DNA of 64,000 nucleotides. Source: Doryteuthis pealeii (taxonomy: Eukaryota > Mollusca > Cephalopoda > Myopsida > Loliginidae). The position numbers were made by a program, and so were the translations under genes. A model generated the notes under the pieces. The model ran no database searches and had not been told where the DNA came from. It saw only the letters and a program-made list of their open reading frames with translations. This document shows positions 12,291-21,544 of this stretch, piece after piece; position 1 is the stretch's first letter, and each line of letters starts with the position of its first letter. The DNA is taken from contig CM042148.1 of NCBI GenBank assembly GCA_023376005.1, positions 67,696,804-67,760,803 of the forward strand, written 5' to 3'.

Positions 12291-13232
12291 CCCTCGGTTG
12301 GTAGAGCGTCCGAACAGGAACCACAGGGTCCCTGGATTGATACCGGCCCTCGCCAATTCAGCATATGAGTAGCACGCACATAGATCTCTGTGGTAAAGTA
12401 AAAAGCTGATGGTAGGTGTTGCGCTCCACATCAGATGCCAAAACAATCTCCTTAGTCTAGTGCTAGTGAAAAGGGGATAGAATCCCTTGCTGTCTGACTG
12501 ATACCGACTTTAGGTCACCCTGTTGACTTTACTTTTATATTTTTTTTATATCTTCATGAAATTATTCAAATTCAATTCTTTTGCACTTTGCCAAGTATAC
12601 AGGATGTCCACAAAGTTTGGGTACATGGGGGTTAACACATACTTTTAAAACAAAACAATTTTATCTAATTATAATGTTGATAAATAATATTTTCATATGA
12701 TTTCCATCATTTTTCAATGCATAACTTGATGTACCTTGCAAAATTCAGGTGAACTCGATTAAATAAATACAATAGTGAAATCTCTATGTACTCAGACACC
12801 CTGTATATTAACTCTTAACATCCTATACCACCTCATTCCACCTGCCTGGAAGTCACATTCGTTTTCCTAATCCGCTCCAAACAATAGCCTTTGTTTAAAT
12901 GTAATATTAAACATATTTAGAAGTCTTTATATTTAGGGAAATAACAGGTAACTTTAAATGAAAAGGAAAATTTTTAGCCATATTTTGATAACCCCTTAGT
13001 TTTCTGGACTTGGAAAATTCTCAACAGGATGTTAAGAGTTAACTATGATTCTGTTTGACTGGTTTTCATTTCTTCTTTTTTTTTTTTTTTTTTTTACTTT
13101 CAGGAAAATGAAGACAAAATCAATCTGCATATTGTGCTTCCTGTGCTGCTGCTGATTTTTGTAGCCCTAATTCTGATTTGTTTACTTTGTTGTCGTCAAC
13201 CAGCTGCCCTTGACAAACACAAGTCACATTGA
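784..13232 (+). CDS. Thioredoxin-fold single-pass ER membrane protein (PDI/TMX-like), 3' part of gene
   Basis: Seven exons join in one frame: 784-891, 4254-4395, 5738-5794, 6509-6604, 8855-8980, 11407-11443 and 13104-13232 (stop TGA 13230-13232). Every intron is GT-AG and the phases match throughout, giving about 231 visible codons. The first exon starts with two bases of a split codon, so upstream exons lie before the window. The protein shows the tail of one thioredoxin fold (YGVKKLPALVFF, with the cis-Pro), then a second fold: strand plus active-site region LFYKPGCGLVAM, a second cis-Pro motif KKCPTLILFRHGKMY, a linker, a hydrophobic helix VLPVLLLIFVALILICLL and a short tail ending KHKSH. 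The site reads CGLV instead of CxxC, so the second cysteine is missing. KHKSH fits the KxKxx COPI retrieval signal, which suggests ER residence with the thioredoxin folds in the lumen. Family is inferred from motifs; I do not assign an orthologue. Confidence 0.85.
943..1574. mobile_element. Foldback MITE family C, copy 1
   Basis: Ends GGACCAAGTAACCAATAAGC and complement; exact 8-bp duplication GAATTTTC on both sides. Shares GGACCA...GCACCCC with family A, so the two are probably related. Confidence 0.8.
1673..2109 (+). mobile_element. 588-bp-type retroposon, 5' truncated
   Basis: Begins at the ACTTTGGCCCTATC segment and runs to the AAACAAAACAAAC tail. Confidence 0.72.
2256..2494 (+). mobile_element. 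tRNA-derived SINE (family 1)
   Basis: Head GGTTTAGCTCAGTCGGTAGA (A-box) and GGGTTCGATAC (B-box), followed by the shared body to GATACCGACTTTAGGCCAC. Octopus tRNA-derived SINEs have this layout; it is not a functional tRNA because the body continues past the tRNA-like part. Confidence 0.85.
2811..3429 (+). mobile_element. Non-autonomous Helitron
   Basis: Starts TCTTATTATAATGGAG and ends with hairpin GCACCCGGAGGGTGC, 8 bases, then CTAG, inserted between A and T. These are the Helitron hallmarks: 5' TC, subterminal hairpin, 3' CTAG, no target duplication. About 619 bp with no helicase ORF. Confidence 0.85.
3641..4048. repeat. 204-bp direct tandem duplication containing SINE body
   Basis: GTGGGAAATTTTTTCATTTT starts at 3641 and again, one T shorter, at 3845; the following AATTGAATTTACAAATTATA and SINE text repeat with few changes. 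Confidence 0.8.
3704..3843 (-). mobile_element. SINE family 1, partial, in a tandem duplication
   Basis: Body only; the tRNA-like head is missing because the 204-bp direct duplication starts inside it. Confidence 0.75.
3908..4121 (-). mobile_element. SINE family 1
   Basis: Complete head on the minus strand (GAGCGTTCGGCAAGAAACCA) and body. Confidence 0.82.
4254..4395 (+). CDS. Thioredoxin-like gene, exon 2 of those visible
   Basis: Acceptor tatcag and donor gtaagt. It completes the Gly codon split from the previous exon, then encodes the final helix of fold one (DIAEWMEAAQTEAMK), a linker and the first strand of fold two (GATTGDWLTIL). Confidence 0.82.
4503..4729. mobile_element. Foldback MITE family A, copy 1
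   Basis: Near-complete palindrome with ends GGACCATAT...ATATGGTCC and arm text TTTAGGCACCCCTTTTTGAT. Flanked by the 8-bp duplication AAGAAAAG (4495-4502, 4730-4737). Sits in an intron of the thioredoxin-like gene. Confidence 0.8.
5262..5500. repeat. Foldback with CTGAAGAAGGC ... CGAAATGTTG motifs
   Basis: An inverted repeat with arms of about 90 bp. The minus strand holds CTGAAGAAGGC followed by GGCCAAAACGTTGTAC; the other arm has GGCCGAAATGTTGTAC. This resembles the CUGANGA/GAAA order of Penelope-type hammerheads, but I found no convincing cleavage triplet. Two overlapping long frames here are shadows of the palindrome. Confidence 0.4.
5738..5794 (+). CDS. Thioredoxin-like gene, active-site exon
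   Basis: A 57-bp exon between acceptor attgtag and donor gtaaga. It encodes FYKPGCGLVAMTTMEGLAV. The usual CxxC is CGLV, so only the first cysteine of the redox pair remains. Confidence 0.82.
5960..6110. mobile_element. Diverged copy of the (TA)n-flanked foldback family
   Basis: It follows (TA)n at 5930-5959. The text GAAATGAATCCGACGGTATA, then GTATAGATAAAAGAGTATG and TTGTTAAAATGAA, parallels the 25386 element. The core is not intact. Confidence 0.45.
6231..6438. mobile_element. Mariner-type MITE, copy 1
   Basis: Termini CAGGGTGTCCACAAAGTCTG and CACACCCTG with a TA duplicated on each side, as in Tc1/mariner elements. No transposase. Confidence 0.7.
6509..6604 (+). CDS. Thioredoxin-like gene, exon 4 of those visible
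   Basis: Acceptor ctccacag and donor gtaagt. It encodes HHTLNIAKIQMNTSPKLVER and then FKVKKCPTLI, which carries the conserved cis-Pro motif of the second thioredoxin fold. Confidence 0.83.
7228..7340 (-). repeat. 3' tail fragment of the 588-bp retroposon
   Basis: GTTTAATGGCATATCAACC and AATGCCAATGCAC; only the last ~100 bp of the element, in an intron. Confidence 0.5.
7511..7720 (-). mobile_element. SINE family 1, 5' truncated
   Basis: Body and B-box side present, A-box lost where an unrelated repeat begins at about 7721. Confidence 0.75.
7986..8236 (+). mobile_element. SINE family 1
   Basis: Head with TTAGTTCAGTCGGTAGAG, complete body, ends GACGACTTTACTTTT. Confidence 0.83.
8855..8980 (+). 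CDS. Thioredoxin-like gene, exon 5 of those visible
   Basis: Acceptor ttatttcag. Donor gttagt is a weaker but acceptable GT site. It encodes FRHGKMYRYEPEQFSVKAMR and FVESWHRN, the last strand and helix of the fold, then an acidic linker. Confidence 0.8.
9038..9277. mobile_element. Foldback MITE family A, copy 2
   Basis: Same arms and ends, core with CCCTAACCCTAACCCCTAAC. Flanks GTTTTGTT and ATTTTGTT match at 7 of 8 bases. Confidence 0.8.
9632..10054. mobile_element. Foldback MITE family D, copy 1
   Basis: Arms carry AATTCCACCATCGTATGTCA and its complement, plus ATTTAATGAAATTTTC. Flanking duplication is unclear (6 of 8 at best). The open frames here are palindrome artefacts. Confidence 0.65.
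10151..10193. repeat. 21-bp direct duplication
   Basis: AAGGGGCATAACTCTTTAT occurs twice in a row. Otherwise 10055-10536 holds nothing I recognise. Confidence 0.7.
10537..10910. mobile_element. Foldback MITE family B, copy 2
   Basis: Same termini and core (AATGTGTTC...GCGCATTATTTGAAATG). No clear target duplication remains. Confidence 0.7.
11023..11325. mobile_element. Foldback MITE family E, copy 1
   Basis: GGTTATTTCCTATAAGTCTA and complement, arms with GGGGAACCACTCTTGACTG; core has TAACCCTAA. Confidence 0.65.
11407..11443 (+). CDS. Thioredoxin-like gene, 37-bp microexon-like exon
   Basis: Acceptor atttttcag and donor gtaagt. It encodes DLLTDFIVKKIK after completing a split Phe codon, and ends in phase 0, matching the last exon. 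Its small size makes it easy for gene finders to miss. Confidence 0.75.
11706..11926 (+). mobile_element. SINE family 1 with a deleted anticodon-arm region
   Basis: TTAGCTCAGTCGGTA runs directly into CAAGGTTCCTAG, so the central tRNA-like segment is missing. Ends in (TA)n. Confidence 0.8.
11956..12262. mobile_element. Long perfect-arm foldback between two (AT)n tracts
   Basis: Arms of about 125 bp (AGAAATAAAGGAAAGAAAGT ... ) meet near 12090 with a short loop. Both sides abut (AT)n (11927-11955 and 12261-12290), and ACCGTCGGATTC occurs at the right edge, as in the 25386 element. Confidence 0.55.
12291..12537 (+). mobile_element. SINE family 1
   Basis: Truncated head TCGGTTGGTAGAGCG, B-box changed to GGATTGATACC, complete body. 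Confidence 0.8.
12600..12803. mobile_element. Mariner-type MITE, copy 2
   Basis: CAGGATGTCCACAAAGTTTG...CAGACACCCTG flanked by TA; the interior matches the 6231 copy (AAACAAAACAATTTTATCTA). Confidence 0.7.
13104..13232 (+). CDS. Thioredoxin-like gene, last coding exon with transmembrane helix
   Basis: A long T tract and acceptor ctttcag precede it. It encodes ENEDKINLH, a hydrophobic helix of about 22 residues, a CC pair at the membrane face and a tail ending KHKSH before TGA. The KxKxx arrangement at the extreme C terminus is a known ER-retrieval form. Confidence 0.85.
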   Translation, partial: ENEDKINLHIVLPVLLLIFVALILICLLCCRQPAALDKHKSH

Positions 13233-13321
13233 CCGATTGTCAAATTTTGCTTTACTACTGACATTGGGTGGTGGTGGTGGTGGTGCAGCAGGAGGAGGAG
13301 GAGGAGGCTATTTATTTTGCA

Positions 13322-13327
13322 AATAAA
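13322..13327 (+). terminator. Polyadenylation signal of the thioredoxin-like gene
   Basis: AATAAA lies about 90 bases after the stop codon. Between them is a GGT-rich then GGA-rich short repeat in the 3' UTR. Confidence 0.6.
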
Positions 13328-13451
13328 TTTATCCTTTACATTATGAGTTTTATTTATCTCTAACTTATATGGCCATTGCTTGGGAAAATATTACAATCAT
13401 CTTTTCTTGGCCAACTTTTATCTGCTCCATAGATAGAAGAATATAAACCTC

Positions 13452-13484
<33 letters not shown>

Positions 13485-13628
13485 GTTACTTAGGTTTATA
13501 ATTAAATAACTATTATTTAAAAAAATATGTTTTGGTTGGCAATTTTCATTTCATTGCTTGGGAAAATATTATGATCATGTTTTCTTGGTTAACTTTTATC
13601 TGCTCCATAGATAGGAGAATAGAAACCT

Positions 13629-14052
13629 CTTTTATTATTATTATTAGTTTTTCACACCAGCATTAGCTGATGGTATTTCCCTGGAGTCTGAGTGACAAGA
13701 AGTCTCCTCAGGTCTCCAGAACTCTTCTGAGTATTCTGGCAGATTGCAGTAGTGCAGTATTCTGGATGGTCTCAATTCTCCCTCTGATTTCCAGATTTTC
13801 CAAACTTTTTTCCAATCTTTTTGGTACCGTTCCAAGTGCACCAAATACAATTGGTATCACTTTGACTTTCATATACCATAGTTTTTTCAGTTCTCTGGCA
13901 AGGTCCAGATATTTGTCCATCTTTTCGTTTTCCTTCATCTTCACCCTGTGATCTGCTGGAACTGCAAAATCCACCAGTTGACAAGTTCTTTCTTTTTTGT
14001 TAATCAACACTAAGTCTGGTCTTGCTGGGATAAGGGGATCCGTTTTTATCTC
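13629..14052 (-). pseudogene. Dong/R4-like LINE, 3' end fragment
   Basis: The minus-strand frame has PDLVLINKKERTCQLVDFAV (restriction-like endonuclease PD...D pattern) then PADHRVKMKENEKMDKYLDL, and ends in a (TAA)n tail. 5' truncated. Confidence 0.75.
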
Positions 14053-14107
14053 AATTATTATTATTAAGTCACTTAGGTTTATAATTAAATAACTATTATT
14101 TAAAAAA

Positions 14108-14404
14108 ATGTTTTGGTTGGCCAAAAAAAAATTCAATCAGAGTGGAATCAATTTCATGATATTACATTATATGTGTTCTTAATTGTGCTTGCGCATTATT
14201 TGAAATGAACTTAATTGTTTTTACGAACACATTTTATGATATTTTTTTTGTGTTAAAACATGCAGTTGTATTGATTCAAACAAATTCATTTTCAGTGTAG
14301 ATTTACGGTGAAATGAAAATGGCCGACCAAAACATAAGGCTTACTCAAAGTGAAACAAACAAGGGGAGATTACTCTCATTTATGTAACTAATGTTCAGAT
14401 TACC
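14108..14404. mobile_element. Foldback MITE family B, copy 3, left end missing
   Basis: The right end TAGCTAATGTTCAGATTACC type terminus is present; the left arm is cut inside TGTTTTGGTTGGCC. Adjacent to a LINE fragment that holds part of a similar arm at 13528-13556. Confidence 0.6.
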
Positions 14405-14505
14405 AAAAACTTTACTTTTTTTTATTTACATTTATATATGTGAGAAAACTGATCTCTTTTTTTTTTTTTTTACCATAAGAATAAACGTGCTTTATGCAAG
14501 TGTTT

Positions 14506-14752
14506 TGGGTTAGCTCAGTCGGTAGAGCGTTCGGCTAGAAACCACAAGGTTCCTAGTTCTATACCCGCACTCGCCAACTCAGCGTATGAGTAGCACAGGG
14601 ATCTGTGCGGTAAAGTAAGGAGCTGATGGTAGGTGTGGCGCTCCACCTCAGATGCCAAAACAATCTCCTTGGTCTAGCGCTAGTGAAAAGGGGATAGACT
14701 CCCTCGCTGCATGGCTGATACCGACATTAGGCCGCCCCAACGACTTTACTTT
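14506..14752 (+). mobile_element. SINE family 1
   Basis: Near-consensus: TTAGCTCAGTCGGTAGAGCG, body and GACTTTACTTT end. Confidence 0.85.
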
Positions 14753-15124
14753 ATTTACTTACTTATATAGTTGTAAAATCAGCAATATTCAATTCAAAAC
14801 CAAGCCACAAAATTTTTTACATTGATTTTTTTTTTCCCTTTGCAAATCTTTTGCCATCATATTTTTGTTGTCCTATTGTTTTGTTTTTTTGCTCGATTGT
14901 ATATAAAACATTTTCAGTGTCAGTAATTAAAAAAAAAAAAACCCAAAGAAGTTTATTATTTTTCGTGTCTTAAAAAGAATGAGGTGGGAAAAGAAAAGTG
15001 TCTTTCATTTTCCTTTTTCAGATTTTTATAAACATTGCTTTAATAAATTAATCATTTGTTTCTCTTTTCATTCTACCTCGTCAATGGACATTCTTAAAAA
15101 AAAAAACCCAACTGTATCTTAATT

Positions 15125-15570
15125 ATTATGGTCTACGGGGAATTTGGGGGTTGAAAAGAAAACGGTATTCGGATTTCTGGAGAACGAGAAGAAAAAGAAA
15201 TAAGAACACAATGGAAGTTCCGGGTGTTGACCGGAAACAGAAGTGGGTGACCCTCCCACCCCAGAACAAGAAATGGAAGGAGAGAAGAATCTTTCTTTTT
15301 CGGCTATGTCTTCGTGAGGGGCAGACAGGGCTTTCTGAGTTCCCTGGGATGTTTTGCATAGTAGTACCGAACATGATTTACGATAGAATAATTTGACCTT
15401 ACCCCCCCCTCTCTCTCTCTCCTTCTCTCTGGAAAAGAACCCACGCGCCTAGAAAAAAAATAAACAGCTCCCTTGTGACTATACGACTTGCGTATGTTGT
15501 TTCTATTAACGACTACAACTTGAATTTGGCCCTCTGCAACAACAACTTTTTCTTGGTTTCTTGGGGACAT
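15125..15570 (+). repeat. Dispersed repeat with CT/GA tract, copy 1
   Basis: GGTCTACGGGGAATTTGGGG, GAAAAGAAAACGGTATTCGG, a CT tract near 15408 and GAAAAGAACCCACGCGCC. The complement occurs at 28296-28660. Three overlapping long frames here are not supported as genes. A short piece recurs at 16416-16470. Confidence 0.55.
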
Positions 15571-15617
15571 TTTTAAAGAAGGTTTATTTACAAAAATGTG
15601 AAAAGATAATTTTTATA

Positions 15618-16246
15618 TCTTATTATAATGGAGATTGTGTATTTTTCTGTCTGTAACCGAAACTATATTACTACTCAAGTTACAATTCCCTTAGTTATTG
15701 ACATCACATTCTCAATGATTTTATTTTTTATTTAAACCACAATTATTAATAAAATTGTTTTACATTATTAATACTGTTAACCATATCTACATACTAGCAA
15801 CATGCAATTATATTTATATATACATTAAAATAGCGGTTTACAGTGTGAACGGGAAGGCTAATTTGCATATTGATATTAAAAATGTGATTTTAATAAATAT
15901 GTGCTTAGTATTATTGATTTCTAATTGTTTGGTTTTATTTTAATGAATATAAGCAAAAATCTCTTCAATGAATCTTAAATGAAATCCATTAACAAGAAAA
16001 AATAAGTGTCATTTTATACTTTACTTCCTCTTTTAACTAAATACTTAAATTAGAAAAAATAACAATGAAAGACGAGAGTGATGGAAGAGTAAGTTTCAGT
16101 TGTTCTAATTTTCGATTATACTCCCTCTGTTTCAAATCATTTTATCTGCATTCTTATTTAGTTTCATTAGCCTTTCTAATTTAATATGATATTTTATTAC
16201 ATTAAAACTTAAATACTTGCACCCGGAGGGTGCATATATTTGCTAG
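15618..16246 (+). mobile_element. Non-autonomous Helitron, second copy
   Basis: Same 5' TCTTATTATAATGG, same internal text and the same terminal hairpin plus CTAG as 2811-3429. Only small differences. Confidence 0.85.
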
Positions 16247-16576
16247 TATACATAATAATAACTGAAAGAAACTTAATTCCTATTTAATCACTTGTATAGT
16301 ACTGCTCATATGTATTTGAATAAAATGAAAATTTGACTGTAGAATTTGTTTGGTTTTGAAAGTTAACAAAATCAGGAAGGTGAACCAAATTTCCTTTGTA
16401 GCATAATTAAAATTGGTCTATGGAGAATTTGGATTGAAAAGAAAACAGTAATTGGATTTCTGGGAAATAAAGTTTTAAGATTCTAAGCACTCAATGTATG
16501 TCAGCTAATGACCCATGAACTAAATAAAAAAAACGGAAGTCACAAATTTTCTGCAGAAGAGTGGAAACGGATATGT

Positions 16577-16960
16577 TCACGTCAAGCCCTAGCACCTATA
16601 TGATTTTCCTAACCCTATTGCCCTTATGGCAAGCCCCAACCCCATTTTATCATATGGGTAGCTAGAAGGCGGTGGCTGCGGGTCTACATGTCATGGGAAT
16701 GACGTTAAACTCTATCTGATGGTGAGGTTCCAGTTTTGGAGGTTTGGGGAATGTGGAGCACCCCATTCATCACCATTGCTCCCTGGTCCACTCTGACCCG
16801 GAGTGGTAGTACCTGTTAGGGTCCCATCTATGGGTTAAATAGAAAAATGTATTTATAAAAAAATTGTATTATCCATTAAGAATTGATTTATTTCAAAACT
16901 TTATCGGCATTAAATGACCCACTGAGGTTGATATGCCGTAAAACAAAAACAAACAAACAT
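16577..16960 (+). mobile_element. 588-bp-type retroposon, 5' truncated
   Basis: Begins CACGTCAAGCCCTAGCACC, ends with the same A/C-rich tail. Confidence 0.72.
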
Positions 16961-17389
16961 AATCAACCATTTAATCATATTTTCTGGTTCTGAATGATAC
17001 ATTTTATTCAATAGTTTTTCTGTCCTAAAATCTTTTTCAGGATAAATCAAGAAAATTGGAATGGTAAACTTGTATTAGTATTTAGAGAAGTTGCCAAACT
17101 AATGAGTTGATTTGGATTCCTATTTGTTCAAAATCCTTAATAACATAAAAAAAAAAACGAATTTTGTGTTTGTTTGAATACTTATGAGTGGCACTGTGCA
17201 TAGAATATTTTAATTAAAGTTTTGTTTTTTTTTCTTTTCAAAACTGCATCTTGGCACATATTGGTTTTAAGATACGTTTGTAATTATTCATAATATTTGG
17301 TTGCATGTATAATTCTACAATAGATGGACACTATTAATGTTTCAAGAAGTATCTGTACACACACACACACACATATATATTTATATATA

Positions 17390-18022
17390 CTAGCAAATAT
17401 ATGCACCCTCTGGGTGCAAGTTTTTAAGTTTTAATATAATAAAATATCATGTTAAATTAGAAAGGCTAATGAAACTGAATAAGAATTCAGATAAAAATAT
17501 TTGGAACAGAGGGGGTATAATCGGAAAATAGAACAACTTTGAAACTAACTGTTCCACCATTTTTCCCTTACTCCCGTCTTTCAGTGGTAAATTTCCCTAA
17601 TTTAACTATTTAGTTAAAATAGGAAGAAAAGAATAAAATTACAGTTATTTCTTTATGTTAAAAGATTTCTGTTAAGATTTATCCCCGAGATTTTTTATCA
17701 TATTTATTAAGATAAAACCAAACAATTAGAAATCAATAATACTAAGCATATATTTATCAAAATCAATTTTTTTAAGATCAATATGCAAATTAGCCTTCCC
17801 ATTCACACTGTAAACCGCTATTTCGTTGAATATATAAATATAATTGCATGTTATTAGTGTGTAGATATTGTTAACAGTCTTAATGATGTAAAACAATTTT
17901 ACTAATAATTGAGGTTTAAATAAAAATAAAATCATGGAGAATGTGTGTAAATAACAAAGAGAATTGTGACTTGTGTAGTTTCGGTTACAGACAGACAAAC
18001 CCACAATCTCCATTATAATAAG

Positions 18023-18023
<1 letters not shown>
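17390..18023 (-). mobile_element. Non-autonomous Helitron, third copy, reversed
   Basis: On the plus strand it begins CTAGCAAATATATGCACCC and ends CCATTATAATAAGA. The hairpin stem is identical to the other copies and only the loop differs. More diverged inside; flanked by (TA)n. Confidence 0.82.
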
Positions 18024-18044
<21 letters not shown>

Positions 18045-18054
<10 letters not shown>

Positions 18055-19050
18055 ATATATGTGTGTGTGTGTTTTCTTTTTTAAGTTTTTTGTTATAGAA
18101 ACTGAAACATGTACGCATCTATTACACCCTACTTGAAGAACTTGAATTTTTTTTTTTTTTTTTTTTTAAGGTAGGTACGTGTTGACTTTTTTCTGATATA
18201 AGGTGTGTGCTGGACGCCCTCTCTTACTTATAGACTCGGCAATAATCATGTGACCAAGTTCTTGGCCAATCACTGGCAGTACTCTGCTGCTGTTATAATA
18301 TTTATACAGGCTGTTCGGATCTTAACTACACTCAATTGCTTTGAACCTTTGTGGACGACGGAACATAGTGTCAAAGGTCCAGTGATATATCCTATGTAGG
18401 ATTCCATAAACTCAGGACTTATTCACTTACCAAAGGATTCTATACCGCAGGACTTACTTACTTAATTACTTTTAAGTCCTTTACAACTGGCCAAGGATGG
18501 CGGTCAGAAACTTAACAGTATGACACTAAACTGGTTCAGTGGTGAGGCTCTAGTTCTGGAGCTCTGGAGACCACACAATTCAAGATCTATTTCAGATCTG
18601 ACATACCCCATCTCATTTGGTGGTGGCGCTGAAAAGGAAGGAATTTAAGGAACGAAAAAGAAAGAAACAGAGACAGAAGGTGGTTTTATGATTTAGGCTT
18701 TATTGATCGGGTCATAGTCGCCTGTGACAAGGTAATATCTCCCTGACCAGTAGGAGTGACTAGACCCAGTTACAGCCTAAACCAGAATGGCTGAGATATT
18801 CTCTTGGAAGTTGGAAGTCGGTCCCTTTTCTCACACATGCGCGGAGGGTTCTTCCGGTGAAGGCCCATGGGAGTTTGTTGTTTTTTTTTTTTAATTTAAA
18901 TTTAATTTTATTTTTATTTTAATCCCCACATGTTCATTTTACTTCAACGACAATGTGTGTACATAGTGTAACAGTATTAAATGACAAAGCACTGCAGTTA
19001 AGTGTTCCAAGTGATGTTGTAATATAGAGTTTTAGTAGTAACAGGGCAAA
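18045..19050. other. Unassigned spacer
   Basis: No gene, repeat family or RNA recognised. GC-richer text at 18205-18400 has an open frame without homology that I know. T- and A-rich tracts at 18148 and 18880. Confidence 0.5.
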
Positions 19051-19302
19051 GGGGCCGGGTTAGCTCAGTCGGTAGAGCGTTCGGCTAGAAACCACAAGGT
19101 TCCTAGTTTGATACTATTCCCCGCCAACTCAGCGTATGAGTAGCACAGGGATCTGTGCGGTAAAGGAAGGAGCTGGTGGTAGGTGTGGCACTCCACCTCA
19201 GATGCTAAAAACAATCTCCTTGGTCTAGCGCTATTGAAAAGGGGATAGACTCCCTTGCTGACTGTCTGATACCGACTTTAGGCCGCCCCGTCGACTTTAC
19301 TT
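19051..19302 (+). mobile_element. SINE family 1
   Basis: Near-consensus copy starting GGGGCCGGGTTAGCTCAGTC. Confidence 0.85.
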
Positions 19303-19560
19303 TTTTTTTACTTAGTAGTAACAACCCCCCCCCAAAAAAAAACAAACAAAAAAAAACAGGCAAACTATCTAATAATAAATAGCAGTGACAGTGTAAGAAC
19401 GTTTGAATTTAATTTTCAGTTATGTAAAAAAAAACTTAAAAATATATAAAATATTCTCCTGTCAATTTGAAGATCACAATTCAAATGAGTCTCAAATATT
19501 AAATTTATAAGATTGGAATTTTGCTCTGGCAAAATCTGAGTTAGATGGAGTAAAATGTTT

Positions 19561-19881
19561 GGTTATTTCCTAGTTGAGTAACATGATATTACAGAGTGAC
19601 CCAGAAAAAACAGAACCCAAATTATTTATTTATTTTCCCATTAAACTAACCCAACCCTAACCCTAAACCCTAACCGTTGTTGGACTTAAACTAAAAAAAA
19701 AAAATTAAAATTAACAGTTTTATTACAAAATTTGTGGGTTCTGTTTTAATATATTACTAAACTAGGGTGGTTAGGGTTATGGGTTGGAGGTTAGGGTTAG
19801 TTTAATGGGAAAATAAATAATTTGGGTTCTGTTTTTTCTGGGTCACCCTGTAATATCATGTTACTCAACTAGGAAATAACC
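19561..19881. mobile_element. Foldback MITE family E, copy 2
   Basis: GGTTATTTCCTAGTTGAGTA...AGGAAATAACC; flanks AAATGTTT and AAATGTAT match at 7 of 8. CCCTAA-like repeats lie in both arms. Confidence 0.7.
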
Positions 19882-20066
19882 AAATGTATCAGATTATTGT
19901 TTAAAATGCTTCAATTTGGAGTATTAGGCAATTTGAAAAAATAATATGTGTAGTAGTATGGTGGATGTAAAGTAATACGGATGAACCCAAAAGTGGGTCA
20001 ATGGTATGAATCACAAGATTCTGGGCGGATGAATTTCTAAGGTCAACGACCAAGATCAAACAATTT

Positions 20067-20606
20067 GGACCAAGTATCCAATAGGCACCCCAGCTGGGAG
20101 CTGTTTTGAATAGAACACCTTTTGCTTTTCACCGTAAAGTCCTGATAGTTTATTTACAGACGATTTTTTTTTGCATTAGAATTTCACTAAGATTTTTTTA
20201 AAAAGTTTGTTCATGTATATTTACAACCCAAAGGCACATTTTTATACTAAAATAGTTTTTGATTTTAATAAAAAAAAATTAGTTATTTCATGTTGTTGTT
20301 AATTCAATAGGAATTTTTAAAAATTATAAAACTTTAAACGAAAGACACGTTTTTATATTAAAATAGTTTTTATTTAATCAGAAGAGAAATGCAGATATGT
20401 TTATTTAAATGAAAATAGTTTTTATTTACAAAATATTTTTTATGTTTATTTAAATAGAAGTATGTTGTTCAGAAATGGTATCACACAATTTATAAAGTTT
20501 ATTTTCCATGCGCCTCTCATACCACAACCAGAAGTTTACGGTGAAAAGCAAAAGGTGTTCTTTTCAAAGCAGCTCCCAGCTGGGGTGCCTATTGGATACT
20601 TGGTCC
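20067..20606. mobile_element. Foldback MITE family C, copy 2
   Basis: GGACCAAGTATCCAATAGGC...GGTCC. Flanks AAACAATT and AACAATTC share 7 bases. A paralogous uninterrupted site exists near 22425-22450. Confidence 0.8.
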
Positions 20607-20690
20607 AACAATTCAGTCAATAAACTACGGCTACTCATCTCTAACGATGGCGTCTATTGATAAATTAACAAAACAGCTTACAAAAGAAAG

Positions 20691-20918
20691 GGACCATATT
20701 ACCTTTAGGCACCCCTTTTTGATCTCGATTAAGAAAGGACATGTTTTTCATTTACACCGTCAATATCCGTTTTTTTAACAGACGATTTTTAGATTAAAAA
20801 AAAAAATTTATAAAACTAGCCCTAACCCCTAACAGACAACCGGATATTGACGGTGTAAATGAAAAACATGTCCTTTCTTAATCGAGATCAAAAAGGGTGC
20901 CTAAAGGTAATATGGTCC
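20691..20918. mobile_element. Foldback MITE family A, copy 3
   Basis: GGACCATATT...ATATGGTCC with an exact 8-bp target duplication AAAGAAAG on both sides. Confidence 0.85.
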
Positions 20919-21544
20919 AAAGAAAGACATGATGAAAAGAAAAAAACAAAAAACAGACATACTCGTTTTTAAGGCACATTTATTTCACAATAAAACATTT
21001 TTACAACGCTGGTTTAAAACTTTATATCGATGCTTTGATATTAAAATAAATATAAAAAAATGAGTAAGAGAGAAAATGAAAAAAGTTTTGGTCAAAAACA
21101 AAGTGGAGAATATAAATGTGCAAATTCAAATATTTCGTTAAGACAAAAAAAGATTTGTTTAAAAAATTAAATATCTTATACAGTTCAAAGAAAAATACGA
21201 AGGTTTCTTCGTGATATAATTTAATGTTCCTCGGAATTGACTTAATACGCCCACAATTATGTGTGTATGTATATTTGAGAAAGTGTATTCACTTAAACAA
21301 TATTTATGAAAAGTGTTGCTGACACGAAGAGAGCAAATTGGAGGGGATAGAAAGTTAGGATTGCATGTTGTATTGAGAAATTTTAAATATATTTACTGGA
21401 TACAGGTCATCTTTTTGAGAGGGGAGTTTTCAACTTATCTTATTTGAAGTTAGAACTGCGGTTTAGTCTGTCTAAAATGATATTGCTTGAAAAGACAATG
21501 GGGAATCGGTATAACAATATTGTATGATATTTTTTCGGTCGTCT
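20919..21544. other. Unassigned AT-rich spacer
   Basis: No ORF, repeat family or RNA recognised. Confidence 0.5.

Noticed and set aside
13670..13951. Hydrophobic 93-residue frame as a membrane protein
   Set aside because: It is the antisense of the LINE endonuclease 3' end; the same shadow recurs at every copy.
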